A program made the translations under genes and the position numbers. Below the pieces are notes generated by a model. The model saw only the letters and a program-made list of their open reading frames with translations, ran no database searches and was not told the DNA's origin. Positions 32,562 to 45,322 of a DNA stretch of 64,000 nucleotides are shown one piece after another. The first letter of the stretch is position 1. Each line of letters opens with the position of its first letter. This stretch comes from Datisca glomerata (lineage: Eukaryota > Streptophyta > Magnoliopsida > Cucurbitales > Datiscaceae). The stretch lies in assembly GCA_003255025.1 (NCBI GenBank), contig QANY01000052.1, positions 124,001-188,000 of the forward strand, in the 5' to 3' direction.

Positions 32562-35500
32562 TCAAAAAAATGTCTGAGCTGATACATCTCCGCTAGTTCT
32601 GAATGATACACCAGATCTTGACTCATAAGGGTTAGCATAAACAAATTGATCAAAGTCAGCTTCCCTACCACTACTCCTATTACTACTACTATAACTACTC
32701 TCAAAATGGTTTGTTAGCCGTCTCCGATGTCTACTATTGTTAGAATACAAAATACTCAAATTTCTTTCACCTTCCACTTTTAAATTTACATCATAATTAC
32801 GATACGACGAAGATGCTATGGAGTTAGATGAAATACTGTAATTGGTGTACCAGCCTGGCCCCGTTTCACCAAATATGTAGTCGGATAAATCTTCAGTAGC
32901 AACAGAGTCTTTGGTGCTTGCGGTACTGCAAGAACTTCCATCTGAGCTGCTGAATATTGAAGAACTCTCGCTTGATGAATCTATTGCATGGACTCTTTGC
33001 ACTGAGTTTGCAAAACTCCAGACATCAGGTTCAAAGTACTGGTCCTTGCCAGGCTTTCCATGCACCATTGAAGTGTCCACCTTTGGAACCACGGAGTGAC
33101 ATTTTGACTTTGATCTGGGGGTGATGCTAGAAGGAACTGCTTCCAAGTTCCTTCTCTTTGATTTTCCATTATGAGATTGTAGGTTGCTTCTCACCACAGT
33201 TGGGGCCTGTGGAGAATGCCTAAACATAGAAATTGCAATGGTCTAAGCATCGTACAACTTGGGGGTGGGGGTGGGCGAGAGAGAGAGAGACAAACTCCAT
33301 GGCATTACCTTGCGTAGAGGAGCATGTATGCGCCCTGTGAGAGGACCCTCTCCAGCGAAACTGGTTCAACCTACAACCATTTAGATTGAATATCTTCAAA
33401 TAAACATAAAGAATATCCGGTTTAAATATGAAAATCGGTATCTAAAAGACAAATATCTAAAAGACAAATAAGAAAAGCTTTCTCCTCAATCTGGGAAGTA
33501 AACACGGGCAATTCATACACCAAAGTCCACTAACTTAATAAGGGTTCAGTACCACCAAAGCAAGTTTTATTCTCTAGGGTAACATCTTCAAACTGGGAAG
33601 CGCAAATAAAATGTTCGCAACATGCCGAAAATCCCAATTCAAAACAGATGTGAATAGAATCAATAAATTAACATGAAACATACTGTGCTGTCATCAATCT
33701 TGAACCACTCGTGTTGGAAGTTCCTTATGTAGCACACATAATGGCCCGAAAGTGCAGCATTCATATCCAAATGAACAACTACTCCGTACAGACCGTACAG
33801 AGGAGAGACATCACTCGCTCCACTCATATATGGAGCCATGTCGAGGTTCTCAGAAAACTTGACCCATTTATTCAGCTTCTCAAAGTTACTAGACTGTAAG
33901 CAAACATGGTAGAAACAAGCGTTAAAATTCAAATACTCGTTACTACCAGTTCTTTTTTTTTTAGTCAAAACTAGTATTAAAAGCATTACCTGAAATCGCT
34001 TCAATACAATTGTGAGAATATTTGGTGCCTCCAGTACAGTTAACTTCTTTCTAGCTTTCTCATATGATTTACATCTGCATAAAACAGTAGATGGATCAGA
34101 GCATTTCCCAGACAGTGGTTATAATGACAGATAAATGGGTCAAATCAACCTGCTGCAACGGTATTTGTTGTCTCGTTCCAAGATCTCAGAAGCAGTAAAT
34201 TGAGCAAGAGCCTCTTCAAGAGTTTCAATGTCCCCGTCTATCTCAACAGTAAGATCCATCATCCTCTCACATATCTCGGATTTGCTAAGACACTTCAAGC
34301 ACTTTATCTAAGAATCCCGGTCGTGGAAGTTTGAAACAAATATTAAAACTAACATCAGGTTAACTTCAATGAGATAACTAGACAAGAATGTGAATTAAAG
34401 AATCAAAAGAAGAAAAAACCTTAGAAAGAAGGTGACCCCCAAAAGTCAGACCCACTAGAGTTGTTTCATCCGCGGATGGACCTAGAGGCCCAGCTTCCTT
34501 GAGGCAAACAGATTGCATTGTATCAATAGCATACCTGTCATCTCAATAACTGATCACATGATACACGTCTGAGGGAAAATATATTCTCCAAATTAATTCA
34601 TCCAATAAAATTATTAGTCAACCCACCTCAAGAACTCATGGGCATCTTCCTGCTTCCCATAACCAAGATGACTCCCAAATTTGTGTATTTTGGACAGTAT
34701 CCTCACTGGCGAGAGCGGGGAGCTCCCTTCTCTACCCTTCAGAATTAGGCACTCAAACTCACAGATAAAGCACCATTCCTTCTTTCGACCTATGAAAGAA
34801 AACAATATATGCAAAATTAGATAGCAACTAACCTCCTAATTGCCGAAACAAAAAGTAACCCATATACGTAAAATATTCATGAAGAGTCACTTGCATGCTT
34901 TTGAGTGGATCCCTTGAAGTAGGTAAGAAGTAAGAGGCCGAGTAAATGCCAGACACTGAAGCACAGCATTAGCATAACAGCTGCAGAAATTTGAAAACAA
35001 CTGTCATGCTTAATGATCATAAGTTAAAGTGAGGGAGAGTGAGATTATAATGATGAAGGCAAAAACATGAGATGGTGGGAGTAGGGATTGCAAGTTGGGA
35101 AAATAGAAAGAATTGAATAGAATACTTAGATCACATATCTGAATGTATTAGAGCAGACAGCACATACTTTAAAAATAAATGAATTTCAAATGAAAAAGAA
35201 AATCAAAAGTCAAAACATATTTTTAAGCACTCCAAGCTGGTACAAAAAGCAACAATCAGGGAAAAATCAAAATTCTGGAGTGACATTAATCAGCGGAAGG
35301 AAGCTCCTTTTTCGACCTGGCAACAAATTAGGAATAAAAGACAGGAATAATCTTACCTGGGAAGTTAGCATGAAAAAACCAATATGGGAATAAAATTACT
35401 ATAACAAAGATCCTAATTACGAATACTGAACCAAGACAACAGTTGCACTCAATTTTCAAATGATAACTGATTTCAATAAACTAATATCATGAGTTTTCCA

Positions 35501-38500
35501 CAACAGAAGCCCAATACAGCATACAAACAATAGCATTCAAAATTATACCTCTACATCAACCATATATCAGCTAAAATTTTCATAATACAAATCAATCATC
35601 TACGAACACCACGTCACCTGTTCCCGCAATTTGTAAGACCAAATGGGCATAAGTCCACCTTGTCATAATGGTACAGATCCACAAACAGCTCATATGGAAA
35701 GATTAACTGTCATAAAAATATCAAAAAGGAGGAATCAATCCAAGAATGTAATGGAAAAAATACAAAAGTTTAATGAAAAATTATACGCCATCTAACAACC
35801 TTGCAATTGTATTTTCCAGTAACTTCATTCCCATGTCCATGCCGACTGGACTTTGACGAGACCCTAAGCTGCTCTACAGCTTTACAAACTGTTGATTTTA
35901 AGCCATTCGTAACATTTTGTGGAATGCTTGCATTACCACCAGATTTGGAAGGCAAGGAATGATAACCAACCACAGAATTAGCATTAGGCATCACTCCAAC
36001 AGTTACAGGTCTGTATTCCCTAAAAGCATGAAATGACAAATACTTGGCTTCTTTACTGTTAAATAATGGTGAAGTGTCCTCTGCCTTATCTGATCCTGAA
36101 CAACTCACACCCGTTGATGGTGAGCTCCTTAACTTAGAGGCATCGATATCTACCTTTTCAGAAAAGCCAGCTTCCATAGTTTGCTTCTTATTTTCAACAT
36201 TTACTTTCTGAACATCATCAGATATAGCATTTTTACCAATTGAAATTTGTGATTGGAAGTCAAATCCTTCATCGCTGCTACCCGACTTTTTCTTAGTTGA
36301 TTTACTTGCACACGTCACCATACCTACATGATGTACCCGATGAGTTGAATCTGAGCAAGGTGAAGTCGTTCTTCCCATTTCACCCCCACTGACCTTCAAA
36401 TTGCGCCTACCAGGAACAGTGTCACAGAAGTTGTCTTTCTCTGATTGGTCAAGAGTGACAGATGTAAGGACTTCTTTTGAAGAAACATTACTTGATTTGC
36501 TTCCAACACCAGTTGGGGTGAAACCAGAAGGTGCAAAAGTTGAACGTGTTTCTTTAAAATGTGAATTTTTATCAATATCTTCAGTATTTGTCATTGATAA
36601 AGCTTCAAATGAAATTTCGGACATTTTTTCCATCCCAAAATCCATGTCATCAATTTCAGATTGTTGTTGTAACTCCGCTTTCTCACCGAAGTTACTTCCC
36701 TCATCAAGCATCATGGAAATAGTAGAATAATAACATTCATCTTTGTGACCTTGTCTCCAATGAATAATTTGACACTTACCAGAACTACAATATGCAATTG
36801 TGAGCATGAGTCGAGAACATTACCAAAAAAAAGTCATGTAAATTGAGGGAGTGATAATATGCTGCTACAAACCACAGTTAGTAGCAGAAATCATAGAAAT
36901 CAGCAACTAGTTAAAGATACCAAAGAGAAAGCTATTTTCCAGACAACAAGAAAGATTGCAGCCAGGCCAAATGATTGTCTCAGATTGATCTCCATTGGGT
37001 AATTATAGGTTAAAAAGAAAATGCAATCAAGAAAGAATGTGACACAACAAATTTTCATTAAACCAAATGCACTTCAACAAGAGTGATTGTTATCAATGCT
37101 TCCTTTCAAAGAAAGAAAATAGAGAAAACAATAGAATACATATAATGTAAATAGAAGTACGAAATATGGATGCTAAAGACAAGAGCGAGATAAAACTATC
37201 TAAGGCTTGCAGTATAACCCATACAAACCAACCTAGTAGTGTAACCTGAGGCATATATAAAATAGAGGCATAATTCTAGCTGATCATTCACCAAAATACA
37301 CATCAGCCAACAATGTTTGATCAATTGCTTCATAACCAGGTGCCACCTCATCTCAAACAATTTTGTTATCGGTAAAAAAGTATACAGCCCTAAGAACTAG
37401 AATAAGGAAGAGTAGAAAGCAAGGATTCTCCCCAGGACTTCTCCTGGCCACAACCTAAAGACGAATCTCGTGTCACTCCGAAAACTCTTTAAGAAAAACA
37501 AAATAGAACTTTACAAGATGTAAAAGCTAGCCCCTAAAAAGTTCTAGAATTTCTAGAACTTTAAGAGTTCTTGTCTCAAACAATTTATGACACCATATTC
37601 TCACATGCCAACATTTATTCATAGAAATTGTCCCTTAAGTCAGAGCTAACGGACTGCACCTTTTTGGATCAATGTATACTAAGAAAAGAAACCCCATAGA
37701 ACAGCCCACACCGCTCTCGAAGATGTCTACAAATGAAGAAAAACAAAAAAAATGAATTTTCTTTGTCTTCAAAAGCCTTATCATAATTTTTTCTATAAGA
37801 AACAAACATGTATTGATGTGAAAACTTTACAAAGTAGCTAGAGGATAAGCAATCCAACCGAACACCGAAAACAGAACTAACAACCGAAAACAGAACTAAC
37901 AACCGAAAACAGAACTAACAACTCAGGCAGAACAATCGGCTATCCAGTCCGCATTAATAAAAAACAAATGAGTGTTATTAATACATTTAGTGGTAAACAC
38001 CCAAAGAGAAATAGAAAAATGAATATTTTCCCACATAGAATCTAAATCCTCTACCAACTCACAAAAAATCTTTCTAATCCGCTCTGTCCACAAGCCCCAA
38101 AGCCCGCCAAAACCCATTCACCACAAAACATTCAGCTTCCTAGGCAATCGCATAAGGAATACTTCAGAGAAAAGACTATCCACTCTCTTTTGGATCACAC
38201 AACTAATCTGCAAGCTCAAAGACAGTCTACTCCATAAAAAACGGGCTGCCAGGCAATGAATGAAGAGATGATCCAAATATTTGCTGTTTTCCAACACATA
38301 ACACAAAAACTGGGAGACAAGGCCATGAACGGGTGACGTTTATGAGCCAAGTCTTAGGTGTTAATCTTACACTGCCATGGTTATGAGACTGTCATAGTAG
38401 GTTTATATCCATTCAATTTTAGGCTCCTTGGAAAAGGTTATCTTTGAATGACTCCAAGTTAAAGATAATGAAACGCTATTTAATAGGTATATGCTCGGAC

Positions 38501-39214
38501 TTATATTTTACGTCGTGTCTAATCTTGTGAAAACATTCCAGCTAAAGCCCTTATTTAAAGCTCTCTATGGACTCTAGAAAAGTTTTCAACTTTGCCTCAT
38601 ATCCTCTCTTTTAAGGTATACACTCCTAAAATCTTGGTAAAAAAGTTGTTTACACCACTATATAACACTAATGCCTACTCATATTCCTCAACTAAAAAAG
38701 ATCTAAAAAAAATTCGGTCCCACTCTTTCATCATAGCAAAAGAGCTAGCAAATATTCACCACTCATCATGATAATCATATATAACCACCTAGACGAACGC
38801 ACTTAAACACCTAACTCTAACCACCAAACACCAATGAACAAGCAGCTACAACTCCATGACAATTTAAGCAAACAATGGCATATCCTTCAAAACCCATACT
38901 GGCATTTGAATCAAACATAAGAGAATTTCAGAAAATACCAACCAGTATCTAACAGCCTTGCACTGGGAGCACCGCCTGGTTGTAGGGGAAAAACAAACCG
39001 CACACTTATAGCTCCTGACAACAGGCACCGAACTATACTGAACTGTAGCCTGGACCTCGGCTATGGCCGTCTCTTCGGACGCCATGGCAACCAACCTCAT
39101 GATTTCCTCCTTCTTGGCCACGGCATTCCTCCATTTGTGTCGAATTACGAGGAAAGCAACTAAACCGAGGACAAAAAGAACGCAATGAAACCCTAGATTC
39201 CCGGGGACTAGCAT
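32562..39214 (-). CDS. UBP16: Ubiquitin-specific protease, MYND-finger type (UBP16-like), eleven exons
   Basis: Exons: 39214-38943, 36784-35800, 35706-35618, 34980-34895, 34789-34627, 34534-34420, 34307-34150, 34074-33990, 33893-33684, 33370-33309, 33219-32562; total 2883 nt, 960 aa, frame open throughout. Residues 10-25 form a hydrophobic N-terminal segment. Residues 71-108 form a MYND zinc finger (CAVC...CSQC...CSGKC...HKDEC). A long Ser-rich linker follows to about 419. The USP domain starts near 420: catalytic Cys450 in GLTNCGNSCYANAVLQC, His702 in SGHYVCYIR, Asp718/719 in WFKIDDST. The rest is a Ser-rich tail (TEDLSDYIFG). It removes ubiquitin from substrates. Plant UBP15-19 share this layout; Arabidopsis UBP16 is about 1000 aa and has been linked to salt tolerance. 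Paralogue choice within the group is inferred. Intron 4 is GC-AG; intron 1 (2.2 kb) carries a LINE fragment. Confidence 0.92.
34893..34894 (-). other. GC splice donor of UBP intron 4
   Basis: The sequence at the exon end is AAAGCAT followed by GCAAGTGA, a strong GC-AG donor. Using the nearby GT (34890) would shift frame and hit a stop in exon 5. Using GC joins T with GT from exon 5 to give Cys and keeps SKACRKKEWCF, the family motif. Six downstream exons remain in frame only with this choice. Confidence 0.85.
37864..37920. repeat. Three tandem 19-bp units in UBP intron 1
   Basis: ACCGAAAACAGAACTAACA occurs three times without change (37864, 37883, 37902), next to the LINE fragment. Confidence 0.9.
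37923..38306 (-). pseudogene. LINE fragment (RT zinc-binding domain) in UBP intron 1
   Basis: Minus-strand frames read CYVLENSKYLDHLFIHCLAA and LWSRL, then LWGLWTERIRKIF and SISLWVFTTK. This is the Cys/His zf-RVT region and 3' tail of plant non-LTR (L1-type) elements, split by stops. It lies in the sense direction of the gene. It is a 5'-truncated dead copy. Confidence 0.75.
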
Positions 39215-39225
39215 CTAAAAATTTC

Positions 39226-39498
39226 TTAGCCAGTACCAAGGGTCAATCCAGAATAAAGAAACCCTAGGATTCTGATTTTGCTATGCATAGACTCAGTGGA
39301 GGCGGCGGCGGCGGTGGCGGTAATGGCAACAGCTGGTGGTGAAATTTGGAGGGGAATGAGGGGGTAAAACTGGAAGTTAGAGTTTTGTGGTGATGAGGAA
39401 ATTCGAGCATCCGGAATTTCACGAAGGCGTGGCGTGGTAGTGGCGAAGAGAGAGAGAGAGAGAGAGAGAGAGTGTAGAACTGTGGAGAGAGAAAACAA
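39226..39498 (-). other. Possible upstream ORF in the UBP leader
   Basis: ATG 39498 opens a 90-codon frame that ends at TAA 39226-39228, only 11 nt before the UBP start codon at 39214; an internal ATG at 39288 would give a 20-codon version. The leader also holds a (CT)n run (plus strand GA, 39449-39471) and a GGC/GCC run near 39300, both common in plant 5' UTRs. Whether the transcript start includes either ATG is unknown. If it does, reinitiation would be needed for UBP translation. Confidence 0.45.
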
Positions 39499-39616
39499 TG
39501 TTTTTTTGTTTTGTTATTTTATGTTTTAACCATTTCGCCATTAGTACGATGTTCGATGCTTTTTTTTGAAAGATAGTACGATGCTTTTTGGTAGGGGAAT
39601 CAGGTCGTGATTCCAA

Positions 39617-40096
39617 CCATGATTTTTTTTTACAAACGCACTAATTAATCATATTTGTGTCATATCATGTTGTCAATTATTTCATGCTGTCAATTATTTC
39701 ACCATCAATATATGAGTTATTTATTTATTGAATAAAATTCACTAATACGCATGATAGTTTTTAAATGATAAAAATACTTTTTTCATTTAAAAAATAATAA
39801 ATAAGTACATTATGATAAAACTATGTTAGCTTAAGTGTAAAAAGGTAAAATCCGTATAACCAATCTAACCATTTTTTTCATCTCTACACATAAATCCATT
39901 CAGATTGTTTCAAGTTTAGGTGAATTTTAATTTGAAATTAAAAATAAATTTTTTAATTTTCAGAATTGGTAATAAAATGAGGAGTAATTTTTGTATTACA
40001 TTTTATTCAAAAGTATTAGTTTTAAATTTAACAGTTCTGAGTTTTTTTGTCAGTGAAACAGAACATTAAGAGAGATATATGTCATTTTTCAAGTTA
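39617..40096. other. AT-rich intergenic DNA, no gene seen
   Basis: The stretch lies between the UBP promoter and the first Helitron copy. It has a short duplicated TGTCAATTATTTCA at about 39671 and 39690. No coding or element ends were recognised. Confidence 0.3.
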
Positions 40097-40697
40097 ACAG
40101 TCAAAATGTACGTGCTTTGCACGTGTTAAATAATTTAAACTACACGTGAAATTGGAAATTAATATTAATGTTAGAATAAATATATTATCTTTATAACATA
40201 ATTGTAATCTAAATTTAAAGAAAAAATGTCGTTATAGTAAATACATTCGCTTGTTTATAATATTGTTAAAATTATACTATACAGTAATAATATTTGGACT
40301 ACTTAGAAAATGACATTAATCAACTTTTTTAGATCCTATGATATTGAGAGAGAGTTTATTTTATTTGAAAATATTTTTTTTAAATTCGTGTATATGAATT
40401 TTCATGTTCAAATAACATAAATATATAATGTTTAACTTTATGAATTTCTAATGAATAAATTACTGTTGACTTAAAAATAATCTCAAAGTTTATTAAAATC
40501 CATCTTTAAAGATACTCACATTTGTAATTGCGTAATGTTATAAAAATATTGAATTTTAAAAACTATTTATAAATAAGTCATTATTGAATAGAAATTAAAT
40601 TCTATTATATAAATTATATTAAATGATAAAAGATATGAAAACTCTGAATTGTACTATATTTTAAGGAGGCTTAAAAAGTAAATATGTGTGTTAAGGG
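40097..40697 (-). mobile_element. Helitron copy A, larger part (interrupted)
   Basis: The minus-strand 3' end has the hairpin ACGTGC-TTT-GCACGT (40110-40124) followed by a degenerate CTGTT end (40100-40096). The body matches copies at 59103-59667 and 59669-60776, for example ATGAATTTTCAT and TTTATAATATT blocks. At 40697 it stops at an LTR. Its missing 5' end is found 18.4 kb away at 59059-59094. Confidence 0.7.
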
Positions 40698-41365
40698 TGT
40701 TTTCCAACCGCCAATAACAGAACGACGCGAGTTATGTCACATTAGGGGTGGCCCAATGAAGGAAAGTTTCGAAGGAAAATGATCGACCGCACCTGGTCTG
40801 TACCGAGGATGCTTGGGTTACACAGATCCGAGCACGTATAAGAAAGATCCAAGTTCATGAGGATAGCTCGGATAGTACTAAGTGTAGGACCATCATTGTC
40901 ACCGAAAGTAAAGTACCAGGTGGCACCTCCACACAGGCTCGAGCACCCAACCGGTCCCATCACCATGGCAGGATGTCAAGGCAGCCTTCAACATTTATTG
41001 TTGAACGCTTTATGTCAATGTTGCCTCCCTTATGTCCAATCAAAGACAGGCTCCGTGTCTTGTGAATCTTCCCCAGCACGCCTCCGAGAGGCTTCTTTGA
41101 CACACTTCTTCCCACCCGAAGACACATGTATAAATATCATCTACCAATGAGTAGAAGAGGTATGTCTACTCATGCTTAAGAAAATTATGCTGGAATATCG
41201 ACTAATATTGACTTAGGCAACAAAGACCCTTAGACGGGGCAACCACTACCTGGTTCCTCATCTTTAAGTTCTTTGTTTGTGTTTTATAGACAATAAGGTG
41301 GCAAAGAGCTCAGTCTGGATGGGAGACTACTTGAGGATTAATGTTGAAGTTTTCGACATCAACCA
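40698..41365 (+). repeat. 5' LTR of the large LTR element
   Basis: Begins TGTTTTCCAAC and shares with 58024-59058 the blocks CTGTACCGAGGATGCT, GATAGCTCGGATAGTACT and GAGGATTAATGTTGAAGT. After it comes TTAGCACCATCTATGAGGA, which resembles the TTGGCGCCGTCTGTGGGA start seen in many plant Tat-type gypsy elements. Strand is inferred from that motif. Confidence 0.75.
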
Positions 41366-42816
41366 TTAGCACCATCTATGAGGAACGAGTCGTTCATGTT
41401 TAAAGTATTTGAAACCCTTTTTCTCTCGCAAAGAGAGGGTGGGTCCGGGATTCTATGTCGACGAAGTCCAAGACGAAAGGGATGATTCACCCTTCCCCTT
41501 GTTGGGAGAGAAACTTTATGCCATCATGATGATTGCCCGACAAAGGATGAAAGATACGATGATCGTAACTTCCAAGGTAACCAGGAAAGGGAAGAAAGGT
41601 GTGCCAGTCGTCGATTAGTCAGAATGATCTCTTACACAGAAATGGTCCTCCCTTATGACTCAAAGGCTCACTGGCGAAGCCGACATGCACCTAGAGAGTG
41701 TGTCATTGCTTACTAGGAGAAAACTACGTAAAAAAGGGTGGGACTATCTCCTGACTCAGAGAGTGTGCCATTGCTCGATAATATCGGGACCAAAATGAAA
41801 CTAGGCTGCCGATGGCTAGGCTTCCCCTGTAAGGTTCTGTGATTGGGGTCATCCCAGGAGGATAAAGTAGGAGGACAAGGTCAATGGAGAGCGAACAAAG
41901 GCAAAGATGGAGGAAAATATCGACGGGACACCCTTCACCCTACTCCTTGGTGCCTTTTTTGCCACCAGCAATTTTGCAAAGCTCCAACTCAGGCGAAGGA
42001 AAACCTGTTGCACAGATAAATGAATCTGGGCACATTCCCAATTGAAATATAGAGCCCCACACTATTCCGCCACAATGGGTGAAATATGAAGCGTGGTCAG
42101 GTAGCTTCCGATTCCCACGTCCCGATTTAGGTAAAATGGAAGGATGAAGGTCGTACCAAAATTGGTACACAAGCTCATGAACAAAGCTAGGACATGAAGC
42201 CCCAGTGAGAGAATAAAGACGGTTACTAGACCCCTTACTCTAATTTTCTGTTGAACCAAGTTGTTCATGGTGAAATACATGGGTGTGTTCCTCCTAAGCC
42301 CCCATATAAAGTGGATAAACCTACAGGAAAGGAGCTCGCGACTGGTGCACCGCCCGAGGAGTAACCCCCAGGAGGAACTCTAAGGCCTGGGGTGGACAAT
42401 CTTCCTCTCGCTGGAACACTCAGAATGGACAGCTGAGGACAAGTTGACACTTACCCCCAAGTAGAATGTGAAGCTTGAAGGGTACCGCCATCAAGACAAA
42501 GATGAAGCTCAGAAAGAGAGACGCCAAAAAAAAATGATGAAGGGAAAAAACTCAGGAAACAAAAGCTCGGCTGTCTTCGGCCCTCCACCTCATTATAGCG
42601 GACACGCAAATTATGTACTCATCAGCATTGGCCAAATAAGAGGTCTCCTTTTCTACTCAAACAATCTTCTTAATCAGGATTAACTTCTTATAAGGTCTTT
42701 TTTGAATGAATCTACTTTCATGGAAAAATAAAACACGTCATAGAAATATTTGTTAATGATTCTCTAACTATCCTGCAAGTCTTTAAGGATTGACTCTTAT
42801 ACGATGAAGGATTAAA
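41366..42816. other. Internal 5' region of the large LTR element
   Basis: Starts with the primer-site-like motif. Open frames are short (plus 41409-41618; minus 41940-42450) and match nothing I know. It is more GC-rich than the surrounding DNA. It could be a decayed leader or gag region. Confidence 0.4.
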
Positions 42817-43090
42817 AAGTTATGACTGGTGAGGTACTTTAGCCCACTAGTTGGGATTAAAAATAAAGTGATGACTGGGGAGTTGCTCTAGTCCACCAAT
42901 TAGGATTAAATAAAAAGTGACCACCGGTGAAGTGCTCTAGCCCACCAGGCGGGACTAAGCAAAAAATGTCCACCAGTCAGGATTAAACAAAAAGTATGAC
43001 TGGTGAGATGCTCTAGCCCACCACTCAGAATTAAAAAAGCGACAACTGGTGAAGTGCTCTAGCCCACCAGTCGGTATTAAACAAAAAGTG
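42817..43090. repeat. Tandem repeat of about 48 bp in the large LTR element
   Basis: Five to six diverged units carry (G/A)ACTGGTGAAGTGCTCTAG then CCCACCAGTxGG then ATTAAA, starting near 42823, 42872, 42919, 42998 and 43044, with a shortened copy at 42967. CTGGTG and CACCAG in each unit can pair as a hairpin. Confidence 0.75.
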
Positions 43091-43110
43091 ATGTTTGTCG
43101 ATCATTCATA

Positions 43111-44990
43111 TGCTAGAATTGTGTCCATAAAGTATGGTGTAATAACTATTTATGAGTATTTAGTTATTTCTCTAACATTTATATATTTCTGAATTTTATG
43201 AATAACTGGAAGTTTTTCTTTAATTAAAGTGTGTTTATAATTTACTTAAGTCCTAGAACTATTATCAATGTAAGAAGAGTAAAGACAGAAGGGTCTTCCA
43301 GACAAACTCTTTTGAAATAGTTCAGAATGTTATTCGCACTCTTAGAATCGACTGGGCAATCAGTTCTGATTATGACTGTTAGTTTGAACCAAATGATGTC
43401 GGTCTTGGGGCATAGGAGTGGAGACTCTAACGATTGACCTGGACATATTATGGAACATGTAGAATAGATAAGTAACAAATTAGTTTAAAGCAAAATCGTT
43501 TATCTTGCTCTAAATCTAATTGTTACAACTAAAGAGTATTTTCATGATTACCTTAATCCTGAGGTGAATACGAAACTTGACTTAGTTACCTGCGATTCTG
43601 AATGAGTTCGAATTGCCGGACAATACCTCGGCTGTTGGGATCGTGATTCAACTATGTTGGGGTTGCGTGATTCACATATATGGATTTGTGATACGATTGC
43701 AATAGCAACAATATCATCTCTATACTTTATTGATGGTTGTATGAATAAATAAACTGGGCTTGGTACTTGATGAGAGTCATTGAACAAGATACTATGAGTT
43801 GTACGAGACACTTCACTGATATGTCTTTCTTATTCACATTCAATAAAAAAGTTAAAGAAATAATAACTATATGGGTAAAACGGTGATTTTACATCCACCT
43901 CTTGTTACTGATATTCACGAAGGGTAACATCGTAAAATATTCTATGGACCGTCAAATAAAGATGTTTACTTGCACCAACAAAAAATGTACCGCGCATGAA
44001 TCAAGAGTTGATTCGGTATCAGTCCTATAATGGAATTGTACGATGTCGGGATTAAATATGTCAAGAATTTATGGAGATAAATTAACCAAGTATTTGAATC
44101 TCATAGCTCTATTAATGTGGGTCCATTCGATCTTAGGAGTAGCTCATAAGGATATGAATGAGAAGCAATATCAGTTGGACCAAAAACATGTTTTGGACCA
44201 AGATAAATTTTCTGAATCCATATGTGATGGGTGTCATCACTAAATTAGTGAACAGTAAAATTAATGTTCAAATTAATTAATTTGTTATTTTTTTAATTAT
44301 TGAATTATTAATAAATAAAATTAATTAATTAATTGATAGGTATAAATTTAATTTATTGATTTAGATTGATGAATTCGAACACAGTATTGACTCTAAGGGA
44401 GATGTAAAAATCGTAGAGAATAGTGTAGAGAGATGGTGAATTTTGGTAATTTATAATATACGGGTATATGTATGAATTCCATAATTATTATATAAGGGAT
44501 CGCAATATGGTTGCATCCCTAACCTAAGCTTAACACAATCACAATATGTGATTATTCAGAGCAAGAAAAAAAGTTTTTTCTCTCTCGCTCCCTTGTTGCC
44601 GCCGAAATCATTGTGAGGAAAAAGAAAATTATTTTTTCTTCCTTAGTTATTTAGAGAGCCCACACTCTATTCCTGACAATATCATTACGAGATATACTTC
44701 TGAATCCTACGACAGATTGTTGATGTGAAGATCAGTTGAAGTTTTATGAATCTCAAGAACGAACAACTCGAGACAATTAATTTGATCCCGCCAATTCAGA
44801 ATTCTCTATCACAAGAAAATGCAAAAACTGTTTCTATCTCTTCTCAATACGTTTATCAAAATATGTATGATCATTGCATGATTTTATATTAATATGATTA
44901 AATATTTGTTTTGAAAAAATTTTGATATTCCGCCCATGAATCGTTCGTGGTTCATTAATTTTTCATTAAATTTTAAAACCTGATCCAACA
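43111..44990 (+). repeat. 5' LTR of the nested Copia element (1880 bp)
   Basis: Starts TGCTAGAATTG and ends TGATCCAACA, followed by ATTGGTATCAGAG. It is closely similar to 53627-54896, for example CCATAAAGTATGGTGTAATA. Confidence 0.88.
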
Positions 44991-44992
44991 AT

Positions 44993-45003
44993 TGGTATCA
45001 GAG
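44993..45003 (+). promoter_or_regulatory. Primer binding site of nested Copia, tRNA-Met
   Basis: TGGTATCAGAG lies two bases after the LTR end, a standard initiator-Met primer site that fixes element direction and LTR end. Confidence 0.9.
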
Positions 45004-45322
45004 ACTTGAATTTTTTATTATATATATTTAGTGATTAAACGTATGTATGCATGGATATTGTGGTATTAGCATATTTTTTATGTGGTAGATTCAAAACATG
45101 TTTGAATGTGTTTTACGAATGAATCTCGATTGATTGGCTCTAGGTGTTTATTTTCAATTTTAGAACTGATATATGGAAAAATTGAGGCATAGGATTTGAT
45201 GTAAATCCATCATCGCGAGAAAATTCACCATCACTGCCGCTTGCCGCCGCGTCGCGTCATCATCTGCTGCGGCATGCCGCTGCTAGCCATCGCCGCTTGC
45301 TGCCGTAGCTTTCCTAATTATA

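Noticed and set aside
34890..34891. GT donor for UBP intron 4
   Set aside because: It would shift the frame and give an early stop; the GC donor four bases upstream restores the conserved motif.
36401..36730. Plus-strand open frame of 109 aa
   Set aside because: Antisense to UBP exon 2, whose minus-strand frame fits the family and joins exactly with exon 1.
43110..43111. Target duplication of the nested Copia element (TCATA on the left)
   Set aside because: The right end of the 3' LTR is deleted, so no matching duplication can be shown.
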